From NCBI RefSeq assembly GCF_000227135.1, contig NC_018249.1, positions 155,673-219,672 of the forward strand: a stretch of 64,000 bases of DNA, written 5' to 3'. Below the pieces are notes generated by a model that worked only from the letters and a program-made list of their open reading frames with translations, ran no database searches and had not been told where the DNA came from. The translations under genes were made by a program, and so were the position numbers. This stretch comes from Leishmania donovani (taxonomy: Eukaryota; Euglenozoa; Kinetoplastea; Trypanosomatida; Trypanosomatidae). Below are positions 39,981 through 49,429 of this stretch, piece by piece (position 1 is the stretch's first letter; every line of letters begins with the position of its first letter).

Positions 39981-42656
39981 TCATACGGCGCTCTTGCCAT
40001 TCCACTTGATGACGTTTTCCTTGTGCGCCAGCGAGCTGTTCCGGCGCGGGTTCCATCCTCGGTAGGGGTTGCGCAGATCGCGCATCACCTTCGGCTGCAT
40101 CGTGAAGGGGTGCGGAGTGCGCTTGTGGTTCGCAAAAACCATCTCGCCGCCGCGACCGAAGAAGTCCCATCCGCTCGCATGATCGTGCAAGCCTTTTGGA
40201 ATCGGTCTCGGGTCTCGCTCGGCGTCGGCGTGGCTGCCCGTGAAGGCGTCGCGGCGACGCTCGTGCAGACGGACATAGTCGCGGCGCATCGCGTCATCGG
40301 CGAGAGAGGTGAGCGTGGCAGCGCTGGATCGTCGACCGGGCCGGGTAGGGGCGTTGAGGTCCCCCCCTCTGAAAGCAGAGGCAGCGGTAGGGGCATGCCA
40401 CTTCATGTCAAGGAGGGACGGTGCTGTGGTGCTCGCGGTGTTGGCGCGCGTGTGGGACTGCAAGGAATCGACGCTGCCGTTGGGCGCCACCGTGTCATCC
40501 GACTTCATCGTGGCGCCAGTGGAAGACGCCGTGGCTGAGCGCGAGTAGTTCCTCAACACAGCACGGCCCTCGAAGATAGCGCAGCTACTCGGCGTGTTGC
40601 CTTCGCCCTCTGTGGCAACGCGGCGCACCACCTCCGGCGGAAACAAGTGAGGCAGCAGCCGCACCATGTCGTGCCGCCGTGCCGACGAGGAGCACAACGC
40701 AAATGCGGCATACCCGAGCGCCACCAACTCCGCCTTCAGAGCCTGATGCTCAGTCGAGACGTACGCTGGCGCCTTGCGCTGCGAAGCCGCCACCATCATC
40801 GGCGTGCGTGCAAGGAGGTCGAAGACGCGCTCGGCTTGTCCCACCTGCAGCAGCGCCGGTCCCACGGCGGCCATTACGAAGTCGGTGAGTACCATGTCAT
40901 CTCGAAGAAGGAGAAGGTCATCAAAGAGGCGAACCACGGTGACGGGGACAGCGGACGCCGACAGCCGCAGCTCGCGCTCATCGCTGGCGGCGTGGGATTG
41001 CGACGGCCACTGTTTGTGAGCGCGCTCTTCGGCTGTCGTCGTTGCGGAAGCGGGTGCCGACTTCCTTGCTCGCACCAGTAGCGGCGCAGCGGCGGCGGGG
41101 AGGGACGAGAACAAAATGTTCAGCGTGGTGGCATCGAGTCGAAGGACTGGTGCTGTGATGGGCTTTTCGCCGTTCGCGGATGCAGATAACGGGCCATCGC
41201 TACTTCCTATGGAAGACGGCAGCACTTGAAGGTCAGCGAGGGTAGCAGAGACGTACACTTTGGCGGGCCTGCCCAGGAAGAGGTGGCAGAACACGGAAAG
41301 AGACTCCTTCCAGCGCCGGTGGGACGCGAGCAGGTTCAGCAACTCGTGCACGTCCTCCAGCGGCGGGGGGCGCGTGAGACGGCAAGGGTTGTCATCACGG
41401 CAGCTGGCCATGGCATCCCCGTCAACGGCAGATGCAGCTTCTAGCACAGGGCCATACAAGTGCTCCCAGCAGCAGAGCGCATCCCGAAGCTGCGAGTGCG
41501 AGCCCGACTCACTGCCGCCCCGGCAGAGGCAGCGAAACAGCTGGCGCACCGCCTCGCGGCTGAGCGCTTGCAGCATTGGCCGTGCTGGCGGCGCCGCTGA
41601 AGAGCGCGGCGTCGCCTGCTGGCCTTCTGTTCTGCCGGCACCCTCCGAAGAGGCAAAAAGATGTGCGCCACCAGGCGACAGGGCCGGCGTCTTTGGGCTG
41701 GCCGTGTCGTGGAAGAGGGAGCCGATCGTCCGACGCGATGGCGAGCCGCGAGTGGTGGCGTGAGGGTGGTCGTCAGTGGCGGGTGCACTGCCTGCCGGCG
41801 CACGTGCATCACCGGCGAAGTTTTGCGCACGCTTCCAATCGCCTCGCCGAGCCGCCGCCTCGGCAAGCCATCGTCGCGCGTCGGCGTCCTCGATGCGGCT
41901 GCGGTGGTGCCGTGATGCCAGCGCGCCATCCGCATCCTCTTTGGTGCCATCCACCTTCAAGTAAGTCTCGTACAACCTGGTCGCCTCCTCCAGCTGCGCG
42001 TGCCGGCACAGAACAGGCAGCAGCAACGACGCCATGTGCTGCATTGTCGCCGACGAGAAGCGGAAGCGGCGCGTAGCGAGATGGAATGTGTCGAGGGCGC
42101 CGCTCGGCTGGTCAAGAGCGCAGTACGACCACACAAGGGTGACCCACAGGGAGCGGTTTGACGGAATCTCACCAGCGTAGGCCCTGTCGCGCAACGCGTC
42201 CACAGCTGGAAGTATGTCGGCGGCCCCTTCACTGCCTGCTGGCATCTCAGCAAGCGTGCTGGGCAGCCGCTGGCCGTCGCCGCCAAAGACCCGGGCCTCT
42301 GCACCGTCGACGCCCCCACGTGACTGCGTCGGGCACGGTGGCGCGAAGGCAGATGACGGAAACGTGGCGCGCTCAGCGTAGGGGCCGCGGTGCTCCACCA
42401 TATCCCTCAGCACCATTTTGAAGTGCTCGGGGGTGCGACCGAGGCGTGCGTAGCCGGCATTCAGTACCTCAAGAGCGCGAATCCAGTTATGGCTGTCCAG
42501 TGGCAGAACAAGACGCCGATCGATCGCCTTACGACTGTACGCGGCGCGCATGTCGGCGCGGTTACGGAATCGCGAAGCTGCTACCGCCCACGCAGACGGC
42601 TTCCAAAACTGCGTCGCGTAGGAGCCATGACGGCCAGACACCTGAATAGACGGCAT
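39981..42656 (-). CDS. PPR-like, probably mitochondrial protein
   Basis: 891 residues from the ATG at 42656 (MPSIQVSGRHGS); upstream frame lacks an ATG. The N-terminus is basic with aromatic residues, compatible with mitochondrial import. Helical-pair segments resemble pentatricopeptide repeats: NWIRALEVLNAGYARLGRTP, SLWVTLVWSYCALDQPSGAL, HMASLLLPVLCRHAQLEEA, WLAEAAARRGDWKRAQNFA, LLNLLASHRRWKESLSVF. The C-terminus is very basic (RDLRNPYRGWNPRRN). Kinetoplastid PPR proteins usually act in mitochondrial ribosomes or RNA processing, so that is the likely role. The exact protein and target are not known. Long Ser/Ala-rich inserts separate the repeats. Confidence 0.55.
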   Translation of the reverse strand: MPSIQVSGRHGSYATQFWKPSAWAVAASRFRNRADMRAAYSRKAIDRRLVLPLDSHNWIRALEVLNAGYARLGRTPEHFKMVLRDMVEHRGPYAERATFPSSAFAPPCPTQSRGGVDGAEARVFGGDGQRLPSTLAEMPAGSEGAADILPAVDALRDRAYAGEIPSNRSLWVTLVWSYCALDQPSGALDTFHLATRRFRFSSATMQHMASLLLPVLCRHAQLEEATRLYETYLKVDGTKEDADGALASRHHRSRIEDADARRWLAEAAARRGDWKRAQNFAGDARAPAGSAPATDDHPHATTRGSPSRRTIGSLFHDTASPKTPALSPGGAHLFASSEGAGRTEGQQATPRSSAAPPARPMLQALSREAVRQLFRCLCRGGSESGSHSQLRDALCCWEHLYGPVLEAASAVDGDAMASCRDDNPCRLTRPPPLEDVHELLNLLASHRRWKESLSVFCHLFLGRPAKVYVSATLADLQVLPSSIGSSDGPLSASANGEKPITAPVLRLDATTLNILFSSLPAAAAPLLVRARKSAPASATTTAEERAHKQWPSQSHAASDERELRLSASAVPVTVVRLFDDLLLLRDDMVLTDFVMAAVGPALLQVGQAERVFDLLARTPMMVAASQRKAPAYVSTEHQALKAELVALGYAAFALCSSSARRHDMVRLLPHLFPPEVVRRVATEGEGNTPSSCAIFEGRAVLRNYSRSATASSTGATMKSDDTVAPNGSVDSLQSHTRANTASTTAPSLLDMKWHAPTAASAFRGGDLNAPTRPGRRSSAATLTSLADDAMRRDYVRLHERRRDAFTGSHADAERDPRPIPKGLHDHASGWDFFGRGGEMVFANHKRTPHPFTMQPKVMRDLRNPYRGWNPRRNSSLAHKENVIKWNGKSAV

Positions 42657-42671
42657 CGTTTGCGGCGTCAC

Positions 42672-42712
42672 CTGTGAAACGCCGGACGGGGCGAGAAGAG
42701 GGAGGAGGGACC
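42672..42712 (-). promoter_or_regulatory. Candidate spliced-leader acceptor for the PPR-like gene
   Basis: Minus-strand tract CCTCCTCCCTCTTCTC, then CGGCGTTTCACAG; the AG (42672-42673) leaves 15 bases before the ATG at 42656, supporting that start. Confidence 0.5.
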
Positions 42713-43546
42713 GCCCCACCTAATCAAGTCAGCGGCCCAAACAGCGCCGCCGGCAAACTAAAAGGACAGACGAAAACACGCAAAAAAAAGGGGGCGAGAC
42801 AGCGTCGTGGAGTGCCAGGAGAGGAGGTAGCAAGGGGGTGGCGATCAAGCACATGCTCCTCCCTCTGCGCGTCACAGAGCCAAGCCCAGTTGCTGCGCCT
42901 CACGCCGCCGCCGTTGGCACCCGATAAGTCAAGGGAAAAAGAGGGGAGTGATCGATGAAAGAACGAGAATGACGATGGAGTCGCACACCAAGACATTCAA
43001 GCGAAGCGCCGTCCGTGGCGGCAGCACGACTTCGCTGCAATTCTCCAGTTTTAGCATTATTCTCGGATGCGCAGCAGCGGGCGCCCTCCCCCCTCACTCC
43101 ACATGCGCGGCGCACGCACGTACGCGTGCCTTCCTCTGTGCATGCATGTTCAATGCCGAAACTCCCCTCAAGGCAGTTCTTGTTTTGACTGCATGTGTGC
43201 ATGTCTCGTCAGAGCACCACGTACGCATCCACACAGCCCTTACGCGCGGTCGGCGAGCGAAAGCATGGTGAGGCACCTGCTCCTATCTGCCGCAACCACC
43301 CTTCCTCTCCGACGCCCGTCCACTGCGCTCAGCCTCAGAACAGGAGGGGACACCCCGACCGGCAGCGAGAGCGGAGTTCAAGCAACGACACGACGGAAAT
43401 AATAAGAGCGCCGCAGTGTGCGATGTGATCCTTCTCAGATATCTTGGGGGCTTTTCGGTGTGGGCGCGACTACGCCCGCCTCGCGCTGTCGCTGCAATCA
43501 TCGTCCACCTCCCCCCTTTCCGCCGTCAGTTAAAACGGTCACTTGG
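42713..43546. other. Intergenic region
   Basis: 5' flank of the PPR-like gene and 3'UTR of the kinesin gene. No gene supported. Confidence 0.55.
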
Positions 43547-46216
43547 TCAGTTGTGGTAAAGAGGCTTGTGCGGCGGCTGTGCCAAGCGGGCCCGGCTTAG
43601 CGCAGCTTCCAGCGACCGCATCGTCAGCCCCGCCTTCTCCACCTTCTTCTGAGTCTTGGACGTCTTCGTGGCGATCTCGAAGAGCAGCTCGTTGTCGTGG
43701 AAGCACTGCCGCATCTCCTCGATGAGAGCGATGTTGACCCTGTGAAGGCGCAGCACCAGCCCCTGAATGCGCTTCAACTTCGCGTCAACGATCACGTCCC
43801 TCTGCGCATCCTTCGCGACAAGCTGCTCCTCGAGAAAGCGGATGCGACTGCGAAGCTCGTTCACGCTCTCGCCAGAACCGGCGCCGTCGCTGCCTCTGCG
43901 GTTCGCCATCACAGCAACGTTTGCGAGAGACCGCACAGCCTCCATCACCTGGGTATCGCGCACGGTAGCCGCTGGATCTTTGATCTGCAGTGGCTTTCCC
44001 TGTGTCGCCTGCGCTGCAGCGCTCAGCAGACGCCAGAGGTGCGAGTTGATGAGGCTGCCGCGGTCCTTGGCCTCGTCCAGCTCATCTTCGAGAGTATTGT
44101 TGCTCTCGGTTAGACGGGTCAAGCGCTGCGTCAGCTCCGCCTTCTCGCGGTCCGCCTTCTCCTTTAGCTGGCTATAGGAGTGCTGCAGGTTTTGATGCGC
44201 GACGTGCAACGCCGTAAGCTCGGATAGGTAGTCGTCACCGCGGTGCTTCTCCAGCAGCCGCGTCTGACTTTGCTGAAGCTGCGAGCGTAGCAGCTTCACC
44301 TCCTGCTGCAGCGCCCCGTGCTCTTCCTCGACAGCGCACATGAGCTCCTCGGCTTCGCTCTTACACCGAGCAAGCGCCTTGATCTTGTCCGCCTGGGCCT
44401 TGTTCTCCCCCTCCAGCTCCCGACAAAGACCGTCTAGCTCGTTGAGGGATGCCTGCGTTGCCTCCAGAGCTGCCTCGCGCTCCTTCAAGAGCTGCTGAGT
44501 GGAATCTAGGGACTGCCGCAAAGAGACAAGCTCGGCAAGGGCGCCAGTGCTGGGCAACACCTTGCCCCCACCATCACGGCCGCCAGCCTCGCCCGCGAGC
44601 TCGGCCCGGGTTTTGAGATCGCGAACCTCTTCCCGCAGTGCATCATTCTGTGCGGTGAGCTGCGCAATGATCATGGATTGCTGTTGCTGCTGGTTCATCA
44701 GCAGAGATGGGCCAGAGGCGGCGGGCGTGTGCTCGCTCAGTGACAAATTCGTCTGCCCGATATGGGACAGCTGCGCCTCGTACTTCCGTATCTTCAGCTG
44801 CTTACTCCACAGGTAAAGCGTCTGGGCGATGAGGAGCTTCCGCGTGTGCCGCAGTGCCGCCTCGAGCTCTCGCATGCGCGTGTGCGCGTTGGCCACCTCG
44901 TTCACACATACCTTGTTCTTGATGCGCTTGGCGCGAGAGGCGAATTGCAGGGTGCTGCGCGACTCGTCGGCGCTCTCGATGGCGGGGGTGATACAGCACA
45001 GCACGACCGTGAACGAGTTACCTCCGATGGCGGTCTTCAGCAAATGGGTGAGCCGCGAATCCCGGTAGGGGATGAAGGATGCAACACCGCCGGTGTGCGG
45101 ATGACTTGCCTCGCTTGCCAGGCGGTCGATGACGGTGGCCAGGGTTGTGAGAGATTTGTTGATGTGGCCACCCTCGATCATACGCAGTCCCGTCGCACCC
45201 GTCTTCGCCACCCGCTCCGAGCCCGCCAGGTCGACCATGTTCAGCGTTGAGATGACCTTCTTCTTGTGCTTCGCAGCCTTCGCCCTTGCGGTTGTTCCGG
45301 CACAGCGTGCCGCTCTACGGCCCGCGTGGCTCGTGCCGCTCAGACCCGTCTGCGTGGACGAGGCGCGTCCGTCATCCCCGTCGTCTTCCTCTTGCGTAGA
45401 GAGGTCCTCATCCTCGTCTTCTTCCCCGTCAGCCTCCGAGAGAGCGTCCTCGATGTAGTGCGAGCGCTCCACCGAGACGCGTATCACACAATGGGAGCGG
45501 CTGGAGTGCTCGTTCATCGCCGTCGCAGCCGACACCCGCGACGCCGCGTGGGCGTAGATGATGCTGATGCATTCCTGCTCCGACACGACCTGCATGCGAA
45601 GGGCGTTGTGCACGTACACGCCGTACGCATTCTCGCGAATGCTGAGCACCGGCGGCGATGCCGAGAGAGGCGCTGTGGTCGATGGCGACGACGCAGACGC
45701 CCATCCGCGAGCAGAGGTGGCGGATGGTGCACCGTTGGCACCGCCCCCACCGGCGTCACCGCCTCGGAGTAGGTCGCGCAGCTGCTCGTTGTAGATCTCC
45801 AGCACAGAGACAAACACTTCCGTGTGCATGTAGGGCTTCTGTTGCTGCTCCGCACCGAGCGCCTCAAAGAGGTCGTGGACGGCAAGGCGGATAAGCCCAG
45901 GCGAACGGTTCGCGGTGTCGCCGAACATGGTGTACGACTTGCCGCTCCCAGTCTGGCCGTAGGCGAACACAGTACCGTTATACCCTTGCGCCACTCGCGC
46001 CACGATGTTGCCACGCACATTCCGCTCGTACACCTCTGCCGTCGTCGCGGCGATATCGTAGACACGGTCAAAAGTAAAGGCGCAATCCGGCTGGGCGATC
46101 TCCGTGAGGGATGTCGCGTCGACATGCCAGGCAGTCCTCGACTCGCGAATCTCTCCACGGATGGGGCGGACACGGACGGCCACCTCGATCGAGCTCGCCG
46201 TCTGCTTCGAAGTCAT
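43547..46216 (-). CDS. Kinesin motor protein with long coiled-coil tail
   Basis: 889 residues from the ATG at 46216 (MTSKQTASSIEVAVRVRP); upstream frame is CA-driven low complexity. Microtubule motor: FDRVYD, P-loop GQTGSGKSYT (about 84-93), switch I NEHSSRSH, switch II DLAGSERV, then HINKSLTTLATVID, IPYRDSRLTHLLK and LQFASRAKRIKN, ending the motor near residue 430. Two inserts stand out: a Gly/Ala/Ser loop after LRDLLRGGD and an acidic stretch between switch I and II (EADGEEDEDEDLSTQEEDDG). The rest is coiled coil (ERFLEKHRGDDYLSEL-like heptads, LTRLTESNNTLEDELDEAKD) to the C-terminus. N-terminal motor; by eye nearest to CENP-E/kinesin-7 types, but subfamily is uncertain. Confidence 0.93.
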   Translation of the reverse strand: MTSKQTASSIEVAVRVRPIRGEIRESRTAWHVDATSLTEIAQPDCAFTFDRVYDIAATTAEVYERNVRGNIVARVAQGYNGTVFAYGQTGSGKSYTMFGDTANRSPGLIRLAVHDLFEALGAEQQQKPYMHTEVFVSVLEIYNEQLRDLLRGGDAGGGGANGAPSATSARGWASASSPSTTAPLSASPPVLSIRENAYGVYVHNALRMQVVSEQECISIIYAHAASRVSAATAMNEHSSRSHCVIRVSVERSHYIEDALSEADGEEDEDEDLSTQEEDDGDDGRASSTQTGLSGTSHAGRRAARCAGTTARAKAAKHKKKVISTLNMVDLAGSERVAKTGATGLRMIEGGHINKSLTTLATVIDRLASEASHPHTGGVASFIPYRDSRLTHLLKTAIGGNSFTVVLCCITPAIESADESRSTLQFASRAKRIKNKVCVNEVANAHTRMRELEAALRHTRKLLIAQTLYLWSKQLKIRKYEAQLSHIGQTNLSLSEHTPAASGPSLLMNQQQQQSMIIAQLTAQNDALREEVRDLKTRAELAGEAGGRDGGGKVLPSTGALAELVSLRQSLDSTQQLLKEREAALEATQASLNELDGLCRELEGENKAQADKIKALARCKSEAEELMCAVEEEHGALQQEVKLLRSQLQQSQTRLLEKHRGDDYLSELTALHVAHQNLQHSYSQLKEKADREKAELTQRLTRLTESNNTLEDELDEAKDRGSLINSHLWRLLSAAAQATQGKPLQIKDPAATVRDTQVMEAVRSLANVAVMANRRGSDGAGSGESVNELRSRIRFLEEQLVAKDAQRDVIVDAKLKRIQGLVLRLHRVNIALIEEMRQCFHDNELLFEIATKTSKTQKKVEKAGLTMRSLEAALSRARLAQPPHKPLYHN

Positions 46217-46229
46217 CACACAACCGATG

Positions 46230-46256
46230 CTGATAGAACAAAAAGAAAACGAAAGG
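46230..46256 (-). promoter_or_regulatory. Candidate spliced-leader acceptor for the kinesin gene
   Basis: Minus-strand CCTTTCGTTTTCTTTTTG tract then TTCTATCAG; the AG (46230-46231) gives a 13-base leader to the ATG at 46216. Confidence 0.5.
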
Positions 46257-48115
46257 TAAACCAAGGATGCGTGCCTGTGTCTCTGTGTGTGCGTGTGTGT
46301 GTTTGCGCGTGTATGTGTGTAAAGCAACGTGTCGTCGGAAGCCGCACCGGAACGAGCGAAGAGAAGAGAGGAGGAGAGGGAGGAGGGCGGTGCAGCGAGT
46401 CGACTCGGTCTTGTCGCCAAGCGCCCCTTCGCCTTCCCTTCCAGTGAAGTACCGCCCTCTCTCTACTCTCTACCCGCTTGTTTCTGGTATACACATAGAT
46501 GGTGTCTATGCACTTCCGCGCAACCCTTGAACGAGGTAGCCACGCGCCAGCTGCGTACCGCTTGTGGCGAGTGTGATCGCCTCTCTAAAAGATGTGTTAC
46601 ACGACGGCTTGCCGCTTCCTTGTTCTCTTTTTCTTCTTGTGTATGAGTCTAATCGAATGGGAGGGAGGGGGGCACGTGCGCTGCGCTCTCAACGGTTGCG
46701 TTCCATCACAGCCATGCACACCCCGCTCCTCGGATACGTGAAGGCACACACAAACACACGGAGAGGCGAGAAGGGGCGACAGAGAAACCAGTGTTACCTT
46801 TCCTTGTGCCTTCCTGTTTGAAGAGTATGCAGCTGCGCATTAGGGGCTCTCGTGAAGGGGCCGAGTTGACAGAGCTGCGGTGTCCAGCCGGGCTTGGCAA
46901 GACCCGAAGCAGGCGAGGAAAGAGGAAGGGGAGTGTCACAGGCTGCTGCTATGACGGCAGGGGGGAGAGTGCGAAAGCAGGAGGAATGAGAAAACAAAAT
47001 CGGAAGTAAAAGCAGAAAGGAGTCGCTGGCAGTCTCTCGCACAGACTTGCTACGCCGTCACACACACACACACACGAACACAACGCTTATCGCACTCCCT
47101 CTCGACGCTCTTCCATGCCGTCTCTACGTGGCACGGGCTCGACTTCGCTACACCCACAGAGGCACATGCAGGCCTGCTGGCGTGCACACCACATCATGCT
47201 GGGCGGGAGGGAATACGCATAAACCGAAAATAGACGGCAAGAGGAAGGCTGGCAAGAGAGACCAAGCGAGGCGGCTGCCCTTGCTTGTACCCCCGCCACC
47301 ACACGCCGCCCGTGCTGCCTTGTCCCGCCCCAGACCACAATCGGTGTCGAGTAAAATGATCGCCCCTTCGTCCTTTGCGGCTCTCGGGCGGTTGTCTTTG
47401 TCGTTTCTTTGTTGCTGTTCATGGTGAGAACGCACCAATCAAAACAGAAGCGTGCCTCGGGGGCGAGGCTGGAGGGGATCGAGGGAGAGGGAGGGGGGGA
47501 GGGGCAAGGAAGGTCGGAAGGTGCACGGCTGCCTTTTTCCTCTCTATCTCGTACACACACAACACGCCAATACGAATAATGATTTTAAAAACGCAGAAAA
47601 GACAACAAACGGCTCGCTGTGATGTCAAGACGTTTGCGGGAAGGAGGAGGGGGGCGGAAGCGGTGGCACGTGAAACCGACCGCCACTGTGCAGAAAACCG
47701 CCACAAGCCCAAGAGAGAGCAACATCGTCGCAGGAGAGCGGCCGAGAGGGCGATGTGGGGAGGGGGGCATGCGATGTGCTGTATGTGTGTCTGTGTGCAT
47801 TTGCTATGACACTGTCTTCTCCTCGACCTGCACACCCTCCCCTCCCACCAGCACACACTGCCCTTCCGGTTCTGTCCGCTTTTCGATTTACACTTGGCCT
47901 CCCCTCACTCCCTCTGCTGCATGTCGCGCTCCGCTGCTCTGCCACTGACATCGTTTGTTTTGTGCTGTTTCCTGGTGGCGGTTCGACAGAGAGTGTCGTT
48001 GCTTCGGCGTCACACGCAGCATCATCCACACATACAAGCGCACGCAAGCATTCATACATATGCGCAGCCACTTCTCCTCTCCTTTCATCGCCGCAGAGTA
48101 TCCGCCCTACGACGC
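46257..48115. other. Intergenic region
   Basis: 5' flank of the kinesin gene and 3'UTR of RPT1; TG run near 46281-46320, CA run at 47060-47075. No gene supported. Confidence 0.55.
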
Positions 48116-49429
48116 TTAGTTGTACACCATGTACTTGGCAGTGGCGCTGAACTTGTGCTGGCCTTTCACTACCTTGTTCACCGAGTCTAAGAAATCCTTC
48201 TCGGTGATTGTCTTGCGGCGGGCGCGGATGGCGAACATGCCAGCCTCCGTGCAAACCGACCGCAGATCAGCGCCGGTGGTGTTTGGGCACAGCCTGGCAA
48301 TCAACTCGAACCGCACATCCTTTTCGCACGAAAGAGATCGCGAGTGGATGCGCAGGATGTTCGTGCGGCCCTCCAAGTCCGGCAGGCCAATCTCCAGCTT
48401 GCGATCCATGCGCCCCGGCCGGGTCAGGGCGGGGTCTAGCGTGTCGGGCCGGTTCGTCGCCATGATTACCTTGATGTTGCCGCGTGAGTCGAAGCCGTCC
48501 ATCTGATTCACCATCTCCAGCATGGTGCGCTGAATCTCGTCATCGCCGTCGCCGCTGCCGCGGCTGCCGCCGACGGCGTCGACCTCGTCGAAGAAGATAA
48601 TGCACGCCTTCTTTGTGCGCGCCAGCTGGAAGATCTCCCGAATCATGCGCGCGCCTTCGCCAATGTACCGCTGCACTAGCTCAGAGCCGATCACACGAAT
48701 GAACGTGGCATCCGTGCGGTTTGCCACGGCCTTGGCCAGCAGCGTCTTGCCGGTGCCGGGAGGGCCATAGAGCAGCACGCCCTTTGGGGGATCAATGCCA
48801 AGCTGCGTGTACTTCTCCGGGTGCGTTATGGGCAGCTCCACCACCTCACGAATGCGTTCAATCTGCTCCTTGACACCGCCGACGTCGGCGTAGGTCACGT
48901 CGGGCTTGTCCTCTACCTGCATCATCGACACGGATCGGTCGATGCGCGGCGGCAGTGGGATCTCGATCTGGATCTTACTGTATCCCATGACAATGCCAAC
49001 ACGCATGGACTCCTCAATATCTTCTGGTGCAACACGCTCGCCGATAGTGACAACGTACTTGGCGTGCTCGCGGATGCTGATCACATATCGGGCATCGTCT
49101 TGGCCCTTGTTGAGGATGCGCTCGCAGCGGCCAACGTGCAGTGGATTTTCGCGCTCTAGCACCTTCTGGTCACTGTTCAGGTCCCACTGCACAGCAGGCG
49201 CGAGACCCATCTCACTTTCCTTCATGCCGCCCATCTTGTTCAGCTCCTCCACGTGCGACTTCACAAACTCCTCGAGTTCCTTGATGCTTGCGTGGTAGGG
49301 GCCGGAGCCGTATAGGTTCAGCAGCGCGATGTCATCCTTGTCTAGCGGGATGATCTCCTTCTCCTCCTTGTCGTCCTCCTTCACGCGGACCGTGTTCTTG
49401 GTCTGGCACGCGCCCTTCTCGTTTGACAT
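48116..49429 (-). CDS. RPT1: 26S proteasome regulatory AAA-ATPase subunit RPT1
   Basis: 437 residues from an ATG at 49429. One of six ATPases of the 19S base ring that unfold substrates and open the 20S gate. The N-terminal part carries DIALLNLYGSGPYH and the coiled coil, then an OB domain (ARYVISIREHAKYVVTIGERV). AAA domain: DVGGVKEQIERIREVVELP, Walker A GPPGTGKT (about 219-226), IIFFDEVDAVGG (Walker B), MATNRPDTLDPAL, GRMDRKLEIGLPDLEGR, then CTEAGMFAIRARRK. Pore-loop and arginine-finger regions look intact. Segment-by-segment similarity (DIALL..YG, FSAT..YM.YN tail) points to Rpt1/PSMC2 rather than Rpt2. It ends in VYN. RPT5 is 13 kb away in the same polycistron. Confidence 0.93.
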   Translation of the reverse strand: MSNEKGACQTKNTVRVKEDDKEEKEIIPLDKDDIALLNLYGSGPYHASIKELEEFVKSHVEELNKMGGMKESEMGLAPAVQWDLNSDQKVLERENPLHVGRCERILNKGQDDARYVISIREHAKYVVTIGERVAPEDIEESMRVGIVMGYSKIQIEIPLPPRIDRSVSMMQVEDKPDVTYADVGGVKEQIERIREVVELPITHPEKYTQLGIDPPKGVLLYGPPGTGKTLLAKAVANRTDATFIRVIGSELVQRYIGEGARMIREIFQLARTKKACIIFFDEVDAVGGSRGSGDGDDEIQRTMLEMVNQMDGFDSRGNIKVIMATNRPDTLDPALTRPGRMDRKLEIGLPDLEGRTNILRIHSRSLSCEKDVRFELIARLCPNTTGADLRSVCTEAGMFAIRARRKTITEKDFLDSVNKVVKGQHKFSATAKYMVYN

